Shown here: positions 16,365 to 25,978 of the stretch, piece by piece
Position numbering within the stretch: position 1 is the stretch's first letter
How the letters are laid out: each line of letters starts with the position of its first letter
From: Lysobacter antibioticus
Lineage (GTDB): Bacteria > Pseudomonadota > Gammaproteobacteria > Xanthomonadales > Xanthomonadaceae
Assembly: GCF_001442535.1 (NCBI RefSeq)
Contig: NZ_CP013141.1
Location: 124,037-188,036 of the forward strand
Direction of reading: 5' to 3'
Length of the DNA stretch: 64,000 nt
Translations under genes and position numbers: made by a program
Notes under the pieces: generated by a model
Seen by the model: only the letters and a program-made list of their open reading frames with translations
What the model was told of the DNA's origin: nothing
The model's database searches: none

Positions 16365-16916
16365 TCAGCCCTGGGCCGGCGTCCAACGCATCATGATGTG
16401 GGTCGGCAGGGCTTCGACGACGCGGAAGCCGAGGCGGTCGTACAGCTGTTGCGCTGCGGTATTGGCGGACTCGACGTGCAGGCGCATGCCGCGCCCGAGC
16501 GCGGCGGCTTCCTGCTGCGCCATCGCGATCAGCGCGCCGCCCAGGCCTTGCCCGCAGCTCGCCGGCGCCAGGCTGATGTCGACCAGCAAGTGCTCGCGCG
16601 CCTCGCGTAACAGATAGAAGCGTCCGACCGGGCGGCCGGCCTGCTCGACGATGAGGAACTCGGCTTCGCCGTAGTGGCGCAGGTAGTGCACGTGCTGGAG
16701 CATGAACTGCTGGTCGAGAAAGGCGTGCAGGGCCGATTGCGGCCAGCCCAACTCGGCGAACTCCGGCGCCCGCAGATCGCGATAAAGCAGGCGCAGCCAG
16801 TCGATGTCCTCGCCGCACGCCGCACGCAGGCCGATCCCGCGCCCGCTCAGCGACGCGGGTAGGGGCCCTATGCCGCTGCGTTCTTGCGGGAACGACAGCG
16901 GCGCGGCGGAGTGCAT
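16365..16916 (-). CDS. GNAT family N-acetyltransferase
   Basis: 183 aa. Acyl-CoA binding motif QGLGGALIA within DISLAPASCGQGLGG, and the C-terminal NTAAQQLYDRLGFRVVE typical of GNATs. The ATG at 16916 is preferred; an in-frame TTG lies at 16925. No clear ribosome-binding site. It is the last gene of a row with the three tail-collar genes (gap 53 bp), so a role in modifying one of those proteins is possible. Substrate unknown. Confidence 0.85.
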   Translation of the reverse strand: MHSAAPLSFPQERSGIGPLPASLSGRGIGLRAACGEDIDWLRLLYRDLRAPEFAELGWPQSALHAFLDQQFMLQHVHYLRHYGEAEFLIVEQAGRPVGRFYLLREAREHLLVDISLAPASCGQGLGGALIAMAQQEAAALGRGMRLHVESANTAAQQLYDRLGFRVVEALPTHIMMRWTPAQG

Positions 16917-16920
16917 GACG

Positions 16921-16960
16921 TTCAAGCGATTGGCTCAAGGTTCAAGCGATTTGCCTGAGA
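16921..16960. repeat. 20-bp tandem direct repeat
   Basis: Two imperfect copies beginning TTCAAGCGATTTG/GGC lie head to tail between the acetyltransferase and the collar gene. Unknown role; might reflect local duplication. Confidence 0.5.
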
Positions 16961-16969
16961 TTTAACCTA

Positions 16970-17509
16970 TCAAGGGAACGACGGGAAGATACCCTGCAGG
17001 GCGATGCAGAAGTTCATCGCCAGGTAAGGCTGCCGGTTCTCATGCGGCTGACCACCGCCGGTCGGGCCGATCATGTTCGGCGGGAACGGCGAATTGGCGG
17101 TGGGGGCGGAAGTGAACGCCGAGGCCGCCGGACTGCCGAGCGCGACGCCGTTGGCCGGTGCCGACTGCCGCTTACTCACATCGTTTTGGTTGTAGATCTG
17201 CATCGTGTGGGTATGCGCCGGCATCTCCTGGGTGGTCAGGGTGACGCTGTTGGAACCGAAGTTTTCGCCGATCTGGTGCGGGGTGAGTCCCGGCGGCGAG
17301 CCCACCGGGCTTTGGTTGCAGCCGGCGCGGTTGACGAAGTTAGGCAGTTGGAAGGTGGTGGTTCCATTGCCGCCGTACTGGGTGCCCAGCAGCGCGAACA
17401 GCGCGGTGTTCTGCTGGATCGCCAAGGTCGCGCCGTTGCAGAACGCCCAACCGCGCGGCGCGAAGTTGAAACCGAAGATCTGGATCTGGCCGATGAAAGG
17501 TTCGGTCAT
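16970..17509 (-). CDS. Tail-collar domain protein (microcystin-dependent protein-like), copy 3
   Basis: 179 aa. N-terminal MTEPFIGQIQIFGFNFAPRGWAFCNG, the phage tail collar domain start (PF07484 type), with LALLGTQYGGNGTTTFQLPN, and a MPAHTHTM segment whose HxH motif recalls metal-binding tips of phage fibres. No signal peptide. GAGG 8 nt upstream of the ATG. It is the third of three tandem paralogues. Such proteins are common in non-phage loci; the role is not established. Confidence 0.87.
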   Translation of the reverse strand: MTEPFIGQIQIFGFNFAPRGWAFCNGATLAIQQNTALFALLGTQYGGNGTTTFQLPNFVNRAGCNQSPVGSPPGLTPHQIGENFGSNSVTLTTQEMPAHTHTMQIYNQNDVSKRQSAPANGVALGSPAASAFTSAPTANSPFPPNMIGPTGGGQPHENRQPYLAMNFCIALQGIFPSFP

Positions 17510-17540
17510 GGTGATGTCCTCTGGAATGCGATCGGCGAGA

Positions 17541-18071
17541 TCAGCTTTGCTGCGGGAAGATGCCGGCCCAGGCGATGCAGTACTGCACCGTCAAAGTCGG
17601 CATCAGGTTGGCGTGCGGCTGGGTGTTGCCGGCCGGCGTCACGGCGGTGGCGGCTTCCGGGATCGGCGGCAGGCCAGTGATGTCGGTCAGATACATGGTG
17701 TCGCCGGACAAGGCGCCGGGCTGCACGTTCGCCGCCGGCGTGTTGGAGGTGGCCAGCGAAGTGGTGGCGAACATGGTGTGGGTGTGCGCGGGCATCTGGG
17801 TACCGATCAGGGTCACGCTTTCGCTGCCGCTGGCCTGGCCGATGACGTAGTTGCTCAGCCCCGGGCCGGTGCCGCTGTGGATCGGCACGCGGCTACGCAG
17901 GTCGGGCACGGCGAAGGTGCTCTGGCCGTCGCCGCCGTAGGTGGTGCCGATCAGGGTGAACAAGACCTCGTATTCGGAGATCGGTTGCAGGCTGCCGTCG
18001 CAGGGGAACCAACCGTTAGGGGTGCGGCCGAAGCCGAATAGACGGATTTCTCCGACGAAGGGTTCGCTCAT
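17541..18071 (-). CDS. Tail-collar domain protein, copy 2
   Basis: 176 aa paralogue of its neighbours: MSEPFVGEIRLFGFGRTPNGWFPCDG at the start, TTYGGDGQSTFAVPDLRSRVP, MPAHTHTM and a conserved TQPHANLMPTLTVQYCIAWAGIFP end. GGAG 9 nt before the ATG. It is the most diverged of the three in its central loop. It lies 31 bp upstream of copy 3, so they are probably co-transcribed. Confidence 0.87.
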   Translation of the reverse strand: MSEPFVGEIRLFGFGRTPNGWFPCDGSLQPISEYEVLFTLIGTTYGGDGQSTFAVPDLRSRVPIHSGTGPGLSNYVIGQASGSESVTLIGTQMPAHTHTMFATTSLATSNTPAANVQPGALSGDTMYLTDITGLPPIPEAATAVTPAGNTQPHANLMPTLTVQYCIAWAGIFPQQS

Positions 18072-18135
18072 GATGTGTACTCCGGAACGGAATGCTTTGA
18101 TTGGCGTCGCGAGGACGCCCCGCTGGTCGGCCGCG

Positions 18136-18666
18136 TCAGTTGCGCGATGGGAAAATGCCGCTCAGAGCGATGCAGAAGTTGATCGCCAGGTAGGGCTGCA
18201 GATTGTTGTGCGGTTGCGTGCCGCCGCTCGAGCCGAGCACGGCTTGCGACAAGGCCACCTGCGGGCCGCCGACGTCGGCGTACAGCGGGATCGTGCAGTT
18301 GCCGTACAAGGAGTCGCGTGCGCCGCGTGAATTGGCGTTGGCGCTGGTGCCGACGAGGCCATGGTTGTGCGCCGGCAACTGCGTCGTCAGCAGGGTGACG
18401 TTCTCGACGCCGCCGGTTTCGCCCAACTGATAGGCCGTCGGGTTCCAGCCGCCATCGGCGGACTGGCCGAACCCGACCGGCGTGCGGCTGCGCAGGTCCG
18501 GCAGTTGGAAGGTGGTCTGGCCGTTGCCGCCGTAGGTCGTGCCCAGCAGCGAGAACAAGGCCTGGTTCTGTGCGATCGGCAGGATTTGGCCGGCGCAGAA
18601 CGCGAAACCCTTCGGGGCGAAATTGAACCCCACCGTGATGATCTGTCCCAGGAATACTTCTGTCAT
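18136..18666 (-). CDS. Tail-collar domain protein, copy 1
   Basis: 176 aa, first gene of the row. MTEVFLGQIITVGFNFAPKGFAFCAG, TTYGGNGQTTFQLPDLRSRTPVG, LPAHNHGL (HxH kept) and NLQPYLAINFCIALSGIFPSRN. GGGGGAAGAG directly before the ATG at 18666; the frame is open further upstream but without a better start. Divergent from the giant autotransporter, 319 bp apart. Confidence 0.87.
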   Translation of the reverse strand: MTEVFLGQIITVGFNFAPKGFAFCAGQILPIAQNQALFSLLGTTYGGNGQTTFQLPDLRSRTPVGFGQSADGGWNPTAYQLGETGGVENVTLLTTQLPAHNHGLVGTSANANSRGARDSLYGNCTIPLYADVGGPQVALSQAVLGSSGGTQPHNNLQPYLAINFCIALSGIFPSRN

Positions 18667-18985
18667 CTCTTCCCCCAGAGGATGTCGTCCGGGCACCGTG
18701 CGAGCCCGGACTGCGTACCGGAGAGCCCCGCCCGCACGGCCCGCCCGCGCACGGCGGAGGGGGCCGATCCGAGCGGATCCGGCATGGCGCCGAAGCGCCA
18801 TGACTTTCCTTAACGCAATGAGGCGGCGAAAGCGGCCGGTTCCGGCGCCGATTTGCGTACTAGATCAAGGATAGGGGTGCGCCGAGGCCATTCGGCGCGT
18901 GGGACCAGACCAGGTCGAACAGGCGGAACGTCGGCGGCGGCAGCGGAGAAACCGCGCCACCGGTCGATGTCAGGGGATCGGAATC
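18667..18985. promoter_or_regulatory. Divergent control region between collar operon and autotransporter
   Basis: 319 bp with no supported gene. It should hold promoters for both directions; I see no convincing -35/-10 pair. Confidence 0.4.
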
Positions 18986-21900
18986 ATGCATCTGCATTGG
19001 GCACGTCGCGCGGGCATCTCGAATGTCGGGCGTCAGGGACGGTACCTGCAACTGGGTCTGGGCCTGCTCCTGCTGTGTCTGGCTGGGTTGTGGTCCACGA
19101 TGGCCGTTGCCGCGCCGTCGCCGCATTGCGGGCCGTTCAATATCTCCGTGGTTAATGGCGGCACGCAGATCATCAATGCCAGCGCCTGCGACGGCCCGGA
19201 CAACGGCGGCATCGGCGGCATCGTGACCCACCCGGCACACGGCACCGCGACGAGCGATCAGTTCGGCCAGACGGTGACCTACGTGCATAACGGCAACACG
19301 GCGACCAGCGACACCTTCGTGTTCGGCGACGGCCTCGGCAACGATGTCACCGTCAACGTCACCATCGGCGCGCCGACCTCGCCGATCATCGTCAGCCCGG
19401 CCTCGATCTCGCCGGTCCTGGGCGTGCCCTTCAGTCAGGCGCTGAGCGCCACCGGCGGTGTCGGGCCCTATAGCTTCGTGCATACCAGCGGCACCTTGCC
19501 GACTGGCCTGACCTTCTCCGGCGGCGCCTTCGGCGGCACCCCGACCCAGCGCGGCAACTTCGCGGTCAACATCACCGTGACCGATTCGACCACGCCGACG
19601 CCGCTGACTACGGTCAAGTCTTATGCGATCGTCATTCCCATCGTGGCGCCGGTGATCTCGCCGACGACCCTGCCGGCGATGGCGGTCGGCATTCCCTACA
19701 ACACGACTTTGAGCAGCAGCGGCGGCGTTGCGCCGTACATCTATTCGGTGCAGGCCGCGCCGGACCTGTTGCCGCCGGGCCTGAGCCTGAGCAGCGGCGG
19801 CGTGATCAGCGGCACCCCGACCACCACCGGCACCTACACCTTCCGCATTCTGTCCGAGGACAGCAGCGGCTCGCAGGACGGCTCCGACAATATCGGCAAC
19901 CGGCTCTATACCGTTACCGTCACGGCGGCGCCGACCATCGTGGTCGACCCGGCCACGATTCCGGGCGCCACCGTCGGCGCCGCCTATAGCCAAACGTTCA
20001 CCGCCAGCGGCGGCACCTCGCCGTACACCTTCGCGATCTCGGCGGGCGCCTTGCCGGCCGGCCTGACGCTCGCGAGCGGCGGCGGCCTGACCGGCACGCC
20101 GACCGCGGCGGGCACCTTCAACTTCACCGTGCGCGCCACCGATGCCAACACTTTCACCGGCACTCGTGCCTACACCCTGACCGTTGCCGCGCCGACGACC
20201 TCGATCGCACCTACGACCCTGCTGAACGGCACCGTCGCGGCGGCCTATAGCCAGTCCATTACCGCGAGCGGTGGTATCGCGCCGTATACCTATGCGATCA
20301 CCGCCGGCGCGTTGCCGGCGGGCTTGAGCCTGAGCAGCGCGGGCCTGTTGAGCGGCACTCCGACCGCGGGCGGCAGCTTCAATTTCACCGTCACCGCGAC
20401 CGGCAGCAGCACCGGCACCGGCGCTCCGCATACCGGTTCGCGCGCCTACACCCTGGTCATCGCCGCGCCGACGATCAACCTGCCGGCGACCACTCTGGCC
20501 AACGGCACGGTCGCCGTGGCCTATGGCGCCACCCTCAACGCCGCCAGTGGCGGTACCGCGCCGTACACTTATGCGCTGAGTGCCGGCGCGCTGCCGCCCG
20601 GCATCAGCCTGAGCAGCGCCGGCGTGTTGTCGGGCACGCCCACCGCGGCCGGCACCTTCAACTTCGCCGTGATCGCGACCGACAGCAGTACCGGCACCGG
20701 CGCGTACAGTTCGGCGCCGCGCGGCTATTCGCTGCAGATCATCAACATCCCGCCGGTCGCCAATGCGGTCTCGGCCAGCGTCGCCTACAACAGCGGCGCC
20801 AACCCGATCACCTTGAACATCACCGGCGGCGTGCCGACCTCGGTGGCCGTCGGTACGGCGCCGCTGCACGGCACCGCGATCGCCAGCGGCACCTCGATTA
20901 CCTACCAGCCGACGGCGGGTTATGCCGGTCCGGACAGCTTCACCTACACCGCGAGCAACGGCGCCGGCACTTCGGCACCGGCGACGGTCACCATCACGGT
21001 GAGCCCGCCGACGATCACCGTGACCGCCTCCAGCCCGCTGACCGCGCAGATCGGCGTGGTGTATACGCAGACCTTCACCTGGTCCGGCGGCACCCAGCCG
21101 TTCAGCGGTTACAACGTGACCGGCCTGCCTGCCGGTTTGAGCATCATCGGCACCACCGGCAACAGCGTGACCGTCAGCGGCACGGCGACCGCGGCCGGTA
21201 CTTTCCCGCTCAACGCCAGCGCAATCGACAGCAGCACTGGCGACGGTCCGTTCACCGTCGGCCAGGCCTTCGTCCTGTCGGTGAGTGCGCCGACGCTGAG
21301 CATGACCCCGGCCGCAGGCACCTTGTCCGCGACCTATGGCAGCGTCTATAGCGAGACCTTCGTCGCCAGCGGCGGCACCCTGACTTACGCCTACAGCGTA
21401 TCGGCAGGCGCTTTGCCGGCCGGCCTGAGCCTGGACGGCGGCACCGGCGTGTTGTCGGGTACCCCGACCGTGACCGGTTTGTTCACCTTCTCGGTCCGCG
21501 CCGTCGACAGTTCCACCGGTTCCGGTGCGCCGTTCTCGCGCACCCAGAACTACGTGCTGCAGGTCGCTGCCCCGACCATCGTGATCGCACCGGCCACCGT
21601 GCCGGGCGCGCAGATCGGTGCGAGCTACAACGAAGCGTTGAGCGCGAGTGGCGGCATCGGCCCGTATAGCTTCGCGGTGACCGCCGGCGCTTTGCCGGCC
21701 GGCGTGAGCCTGAGCTCGACCGGAACCATCGCCGGTACGCCGACTGCGGGCGGTACCTTCAACTTCACCGTCACTGCGAGCGACGCCAACGCCCAGACCG
21801 GTTCGCGCGCCTTTGCGCTGACCGTCGCGGCGGCGACCATCAGCGTTGCGCCGACGACGCTGCCGGCAGGCGGTGTGGCCCAGGTCTACAGCCAGACCTT

Positions 21901-24900
21901 GACCGCGTCCGGCGGCACGCCCGGTTACACCTTCGCGATCACCACCGGCGCCTTGCCGGCCGGCCTGAGCCTGGCCAGCAACGGCACGCTCAGCGGCACC
22001 CCGACCGCGGGCGGCAGCTTCAACTTCACCGCCACCGCGACCGACAGCAGCAGCGGCAGCGGCCCATACACAGGTTCGCGCGCCTACACCCTGAGCATCG
22101 GCGCCTCGACCGTGGTGTTGCCGCCGACCTCGTTCGCCGGCCCGACCGTCGCATCGCCCTACAGCGCCAACATCAATGCGGCCACCGGCGGCACTGCGCC
22201 CTACAGCTATGCCGTGGTCTCCGGCTCGCTGCCGCCCGGCATGAGCTTCAGCAGCGCCGGCCTGATCAGCGGCACGCCGACGGCACCGGGCACGTTCAAC
22301 TTCAGCGCGACCGCAACCGACAGCAGCACCGGCACCGGTCCCTACACCTCGGCGCCGCAGAGTTATTCGTTGACGGTCGCCGACATAGCGCCGGTCGCTA
22401 ATCCGGTCTCGGCCACAGTGGCCTACGGCAGCGGCGCCAACCCGATTACGCTCAACATCACCGGCGGCATCCCGGCTTTGGTCGCGATCGCGGCGGCACC
22501 TGCGCACGGCACGGCCATCGCCAGCGGCACCACGATCACCTACCAGCCGGCCGCGGGCTACGCCGGCAGCGACAGCTTCACCTACACCGCGAGCAACGTC
22601 GCCGGCACTTCGGCGCCGGCCACGGTCACCATCACCGTCACCAACCCGGTGATCACGGTGACCGCGGGCGGCCCGCTGACCACGCAGGTCGGCGCCGCTT
22701 ATAGCCAGACCTTCACCTGGGCCGGCGGCACTTCGCCGTATAGCGGTTATAACGTCGCCGGTTTGCCGGCGGGCCTGAGCATCACCGGCACGACCGCCGA
22801 CAGCGTCACCGTCAGCGGCACGCCGACTGCGGCGGGCAGCTTCAGCCTCAACGCCAGCGCAACCGACAGCAGCACCGGCAACGGCCCGTTCACCCAGGGC
22901 CAGGCCTTCACCCTGACGGTCGGCGCGCCGACCCTGGCGATGACCCCGGCGCCGGGCAACCTGCCGATGAACTACGGCGTCGCCACCACCATCAACTTCG
23001 CCGCGAGCGGCGGCTCGGCGCCGTACAGCTTCAGCCTCGCCAGCGGTTCGCTGCCGGTGGGCGTGAGCTTCAGTTCGGCCGGCGTGCTCAGCGGCACGCC
23101 GACGGTGCCCGGCAACTACAACGTGGCCGTGCGCGTGCAGGACAGCAGCACCGGCACCGGTGCGCCGTTCGCCCTGCAGCAGAATTACACCATTGTGGTC
23201 GCCGTCCCGAGCATCGTCCTGGATCCGCCGACGCTGCCCAACGGCACCGCGGGCACCGCCTACAACGCCACCATCACCGCCACCGGCGGCGTCGCGCCGT
23301 ACAACTTCTCGCTGCTCAGCGGCGCGTTGCCGGTCGGCATGACGTTCTCCTCGGCCGGCGCGCTCAGCGGCGTGCCGCGCTCGGACGGCAATTTCAGCCT
23401 GACCGTGCAGGGCACCGACAGCAACGGCCAGACCGGTTCCAGGGTGTACACCTTCACCATCGCCCCGGCCACCGTGGTGATTTCGCCGGCAACCTTGCCC
23501 GGCGGCGTGGTCGGTGTGCCCTATAACCAGAGCCTGAGCAGCAGCGGCGGCATCGCGCCGTACAGCTACTCGATCGCCTCGGGCAACCTGCCGGTCGGCC
23601 TGTCCTTCAGTTCCGCCGGCGTCTACAGCGGCACCCCGACCACGGCCGGCAGCTACACCGCCAACATCCGTTCCACCGACGACGCCGGTTACAACACCAC
23701 GGTGCCGCTGACGATCGTGATCGTCGACGCGGTGCCGGTCGCGGTCGACGACAGCGCCACCACGATGTCGAACCAGGCGGTGACGATCCCGGTCACCGCC
23801 AACGACACCGGCATCATCGCCAGTGTCGCGGTCGCCTCGGCGCCGAGCCACGGCACCGCGGTGGTCAGCGGCCTGGATGTGGTCTACACGCCGACCAGCA
23901 ACTACTTCGGCAGCGACAGCTTCACCTACACCGCCAGCGGCCCAGGCGGCACCTCGGCGCCGGCCACGGTGACGATCACCGTCAACGCGTTGCCGGTGCC
24001 GCAAGGCCAGCCGCAGACTGCGACGATCCTGTCGACGCAGACCGCGACCATCGATGCGGCCGCCGGCGCCACCGGCAGCCCGTTCACCGGTGTGACCCTG
24101 TTGAGCCCGCCGTCGTCGGGCACGGCGGTGGTCAGCGGCACCCAGATCGTTTACACCCCGGCGGCCAACACCGTCGGCCCGATCGCCCTGGTCTACACGC
24201 TCAACAACGCCTTCGGCCCGTCCGCGCCGATTACCTCGACCATCACCGTCAACGCGGTGCCGGTCGCGCAATCGCGTCGCGTCCGCACCATCGCCGGTGC
24301 CGCGATCACGGTCGATCTGACCGCCGGCGCCACCGGCGGTCCGTTCACCGCGGCGAATCTGGTGTCGTTGACCCCGGCGTCGTCCGGCAGCGCGGCGATC
24401 AGCGGTTCCGGCGGTGTGTACACCTTGCGCTATACGTCGGTGATCGGTTTCTCCGGCGTCGCGGTGGCGAGCTTCACTCTCAACAACGCCCATGCGACCT
24501 CGGCGGTGGCGACCATCGAAATCGAAGTCGCGCCGCGCAGCGATCCGTCGAAGGACGCCGAAGTGCTCGGCGTGCTCAACGCTCAGGCTTCGGCCACGCG
24601 TCGTTTCGCCAACTCGCAGATCGGCAACTTCCAGCAGCGCATGCAGGGCATGCACGAGGGCGGCAGCGACGGCGCACGCTTCGACAACGGCCTGAGCTTC
24701 TCGATCGACCAACGCTGCCGCGACGAAGCGCGGCGCACGCCGGGCAGCGATTGCCGCCAGCCCCTGCTCGGCGACGAGCAGGCCGCGATCGAGCCCAAGC
24801 CGCCGGTCGAAGGCAGCGGTACCCGCTACGGCATCTGGACCGGCGGTTCGATCAACACCGGCAACCGCGACGGACGCGGCGGCGGTTCCGCCGGCTTCGA

Positions 24901-25657
24901 CTTCGAGACCAGCGGCATCAGCGCCGGCGCCGACTACCGCCTGCGCGACGATTTCGCGCTCGGCGGCGGCATCGGCTACGGTCGCGACGACACCGACGTC
25001 GGTCAGCGCGGCAGCCGCAGCAAAGCCAAGAGCTACAGTGCGGTGTTGTACGCCAGCTACCACCCGGGCGAGAGCTTCTATCTCGACGGCCTGCTCGGCT
25101 ACCAGTGGCTGTCGTTCGATACCCGCCGCTACGTCACCGACACCGGCGGCATGGTCCGCGGCGACCGCGACGGCACCCAGTGGTTCGCCTCGGTCTCGGC
25201 CGGCATGGACTACCGGCGCGATCGCCTGCACGTCTCGCCGTATGCCCGTCTCGACGTCGCTCGCGCCCGCCTGGACGGCTATACCGAACAGGGCGATGCG
25301 TCGTACTCGTTGACCTATCGGGACATGGACGTCGATACCACCACGACCAGCCTGGGCGTGCGTCTGGACTATCGTTATCCGGTGCGCCTGGGTACGTTCT
25401 CGCCGATGGTCCTGCTGGAGTATCAGCACGACTTCCAGGACGAGAGCTTCGCGACGATGAGCTATGCCGACATGGTCGGTGGTCCGTTCTTCCGCGCCCG
25501 CCTCGAAGGCCTGGACCGCAACCGCTTCGTGTTCGGCATCGGCGCGGTCCTGCAGACCGAGCGCGACCTGGTCCTGCGCTTCGAATACCGCGGCCTGTTC
25601 GGCAGCGGCAACGACGACGACAACAGCTTCATGATCAACATCGAGAAGAAGTACTGA
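18986..25657 (+). CDS. Giant Ig-repeat autotransporter (outer-membrane surface protein)
   Basis: 2223 aa. Seen: long signal peptide (Arg-rich n-region, LGLGLLLLCLAGLW core, cut near VAA/PS); a passenger of about 1800 aa built from some 14 putative-Ig (He_PIG-type) modules of about 85 aa with the core pattern GTPTAGGTFNFTVTATD, interspersed with about five cadherin-like modules (GYAGPDSFTYTA); a linker around 1850-1940; and a C-terminal 12-strand type beta-barrel from about 1945 (GTRYGIWTGG) ending in Tyr. A 1638-bp block is duplicated inside (about 19930-21560 and 21570-23200). The start is the ATG at 18986 behind AGGGGA; the GTG at 18899 has no support. Probably an adhesin or surface fibre. 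It diverges from the tail-collar operon. Confidence 0.9.
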   Translation: MHLHWARRAGISNVGRQGRYLQLGLGLLLLCLAGLWSTMAVAAPSPHCGPFNISVVNGGTQIINASACDGPDNGGIGGIVTHPAHGTATSDQFGQTVTYVHNGNTATSDTFVFGDGLGNDVTVNVTIGAPTSPIIVSPASISPVLGVPFSQALSATGGVGPYSFVHTSGTLPTGLTFSGGAFGGTPTQRGNFAVNITVTDSTTPTPLTTVKSYAIVIPIVAPVISPTTLPAMAVGIPYNTTLSSSGGVAPYIYSVQAAPDLLPPGLSLSSGGVISGTPTTTGTYTFRILSEDSSGSQDGSDNIGNRLYTVTVTAAPTIVVDPATIPGATVGAAYSQTFTASGGTSPYTFAISAGALPAGLTLASGGGLTGTPTAAGTFNFTVRATDANTFTGTRAYTLTVAAPTTSIAPTTLLNGTVAAAYSQSITASGGIAPYTYAITAGALPAGLSLSSAGLLSGTPTAGGSFNFTVTATGSSTGTGAPHTGSRAYTLVIAAPTINLPATTLANGTVAVAYGATLNAASGGTAPYTYALSAGALPPGISLSSAGVLSGTPTAAGTFNFAVIATDSSTGTGAYSSAPRGYSLQIINIPPVANAVSASVAYNSGANPITLNITGGVPTSVAVGTAPLHGTAIASGTSITYQPTAGYAGPDSFTYTASNGAGTSAPATVTITVSPPTITVTASSPLTAQIGVVYTQTFTWSGGTQPFSGYNVTGLPAGLSIIGTTGNSVTVSGTATAAGTFPLNASAIDSSTGDGPFTVGQAFVLSVSAPTLSMTPAAGTLSATYGSVYSETFVASGGTLTYAYSVSAGALPAGLSLDGGTGVLSGTPTVTGLFTFSVRAVDSSTGSGAPFSRTQNYVLQVAAPTIVIAPATVPGAQIGASYNEALSASGGIGPYSFAVTAGALPAGVSLSSTGTIAGTPTAGGTFNFTVTASDANAQTGSRAFALTVAAATISVAPTTLPAGGVAQVYSQTLTASGGTPGYTFAITTGALPAGLSLASNGTLSGTPTAGGSFNFTATATDSSSGSGPYTGSRAYTLSIGASTVVLPPTSFAGPTVASPYSANINAATGGTAPYSYAVVSGSLPPGMSFSSAGLISGTPTAPGTFNFSATATDSSTGTGPYTSAPQSYSLTVADIAPVANPVSATVAYGSGANPITLNITGGIPALVAIAAAPAHGTAIASGTTITYQPAAGYAGSDSFTYTASNVAGTSAPATVTITVTNPVITVTAGGPLTTQVGAAYSQTFTWAGGTSPYSGYNVAGLPAGLSITGTTADSVTVSGTPTAAGSFSLNASATDSSTGNGPFTQGQAFTLTVGAPTLAMTPAPGNLPMNYGVATTINFAASGGSAPYSFSLASGSLPVGVSFSSAGVLSGTPTVPGNYNVAVRVQDSSTGTGAPFALQQNYTIVVAVPSIVLDPPTLPNGTAGTAYNATITATGGVAPYNFSLLSGALPVGMTFSSAGALSGVPRSDGNFSLTVQGTDSNGQTGSRVYTFTIAPATVVISPATLPGGVVGVPYNQSLSSSGGIAPYSYSIASGNLPVGLSFSSAGVYSGTPTTAGSYTANIRSTDDAGYNTTVPLTIVIVDAVPVAVDDSATTMSNQAVTIPVTANDTGIIASVAVASAPSHGTAVVSGLDVVYTPTSNYFGSDSFTYTASGPGGTSAPATVTITVNALPVPQGQPQTATILSTQTATIDAAAGATGSPFTGVTLLSPPSSGTAVVSGTQIVYTPAANTVGPIALVYTLNNAFGPSAPITSTITVNAVPVAQSRRVRTIAGAAITVDLTAGATGGPFTAANLVSLTPASSGSAAISGSGGVYTLRYTSVIGFSGVAVASFTLNNAHATSAVATIEIEVAPRSDPSKDAEVLGVLNAQASATRRFANSQIGNFQQRMQGMHEGGSDGARFDNGLSFSIDQRCRDEARRTPGSDCRQPLLGDEQAAIEPKPPVEGSGTRYGIWTGGSINTGNRDGRGGGSAGFDFETSGISAGADYRLRDDFALGGGIGYGRDDTDVGQRGSRSKAKSYSAVLYASYHPGESFYLDGLLGYQWLSFDTRRYVTDTGGMVRGDRDGTQWFASVSAGMDYRRDRLHVSPYARLDVARARLDGYTEQGDASYSLTYRDMDVDTTTTSLGVRLDYRYPVRLGTFSPMVLLEYQHDFQDESFATMSYADMVGGPFFRARLEGLDRNRFVFGIGAVLQTERDLVLRFEYRGLFGSGNDDDNSFMINIEKKY

Positions 25658-25666
25658 TCCGGACTC

Positions 25667-25690
25667 ACGGCGCGGCTTCGGCCGCGCCGT
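25667..25690 (+). terminator. UUCG-capped hairpin after the autotransporter
   Basis: Perfect 10-bp stem ACGGCGCGGC/GCCGCGCCGT closed by a TTCG tetraloop, 9 nt after the stop codon. No T tract; probably protects the 3' end or assists the following terminator. Confidence 0.65.
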
Positions 25691-25701
25691 GGCAGGGCTC
25701 G

Positions 25702-25731
25702 AAACACCCGGTTCTGCCGGGTGTTTCTTTT
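25702..25731 (+). terminator. Intrinsic terminator of the autotransporter gene
   Basis: Perfect 10-bp stem AAACACCCGG/CCGGGTGTTT, 5-nt loop, then CTTTT. Forms a tandem with the preceding hairpin. Confidence 0.85.
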
Positions 25732-25785
25732 CAAGGGCTCTGCAAGCGAACCGCCGGCGAAGACCGGCCTGCAGAACCTCCCACC

Positions 25786-25830
25786 CGTCGTCCCCGCGAA
25801 GGCGGGGATCCAGGGCTTCACCGGGACAGG
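25786..25830. repeat. REP-like element
   Basis: CGTCGTCCCCGCGAAGGCGGGGATCC-type palindrome common between proteobacterial genes; relatives at 34078-34165 and 34936-35010. Confidence 0.6.
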
Positions 25831-25978
25831 GCCCGAGGTCTCCGCGCCGCGGCGATGCACTGACGTTGATCAAAGCCGCGTCGTAGCCCGCGCAAGCGCG
25901 CGCCGCGACCGACCCACGACGCCACCAGCGCGGCAACATGCCAAGATGCCGCCATCGCCCCTGCGTAACCTTGCCGCG

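Noticed and set aside
16970..18666. Prophage remnant
   Set aside because: Only tail-collar proteins are present; no integrase, capsid, terminase or other tail gene, and the genes have host-like composition.
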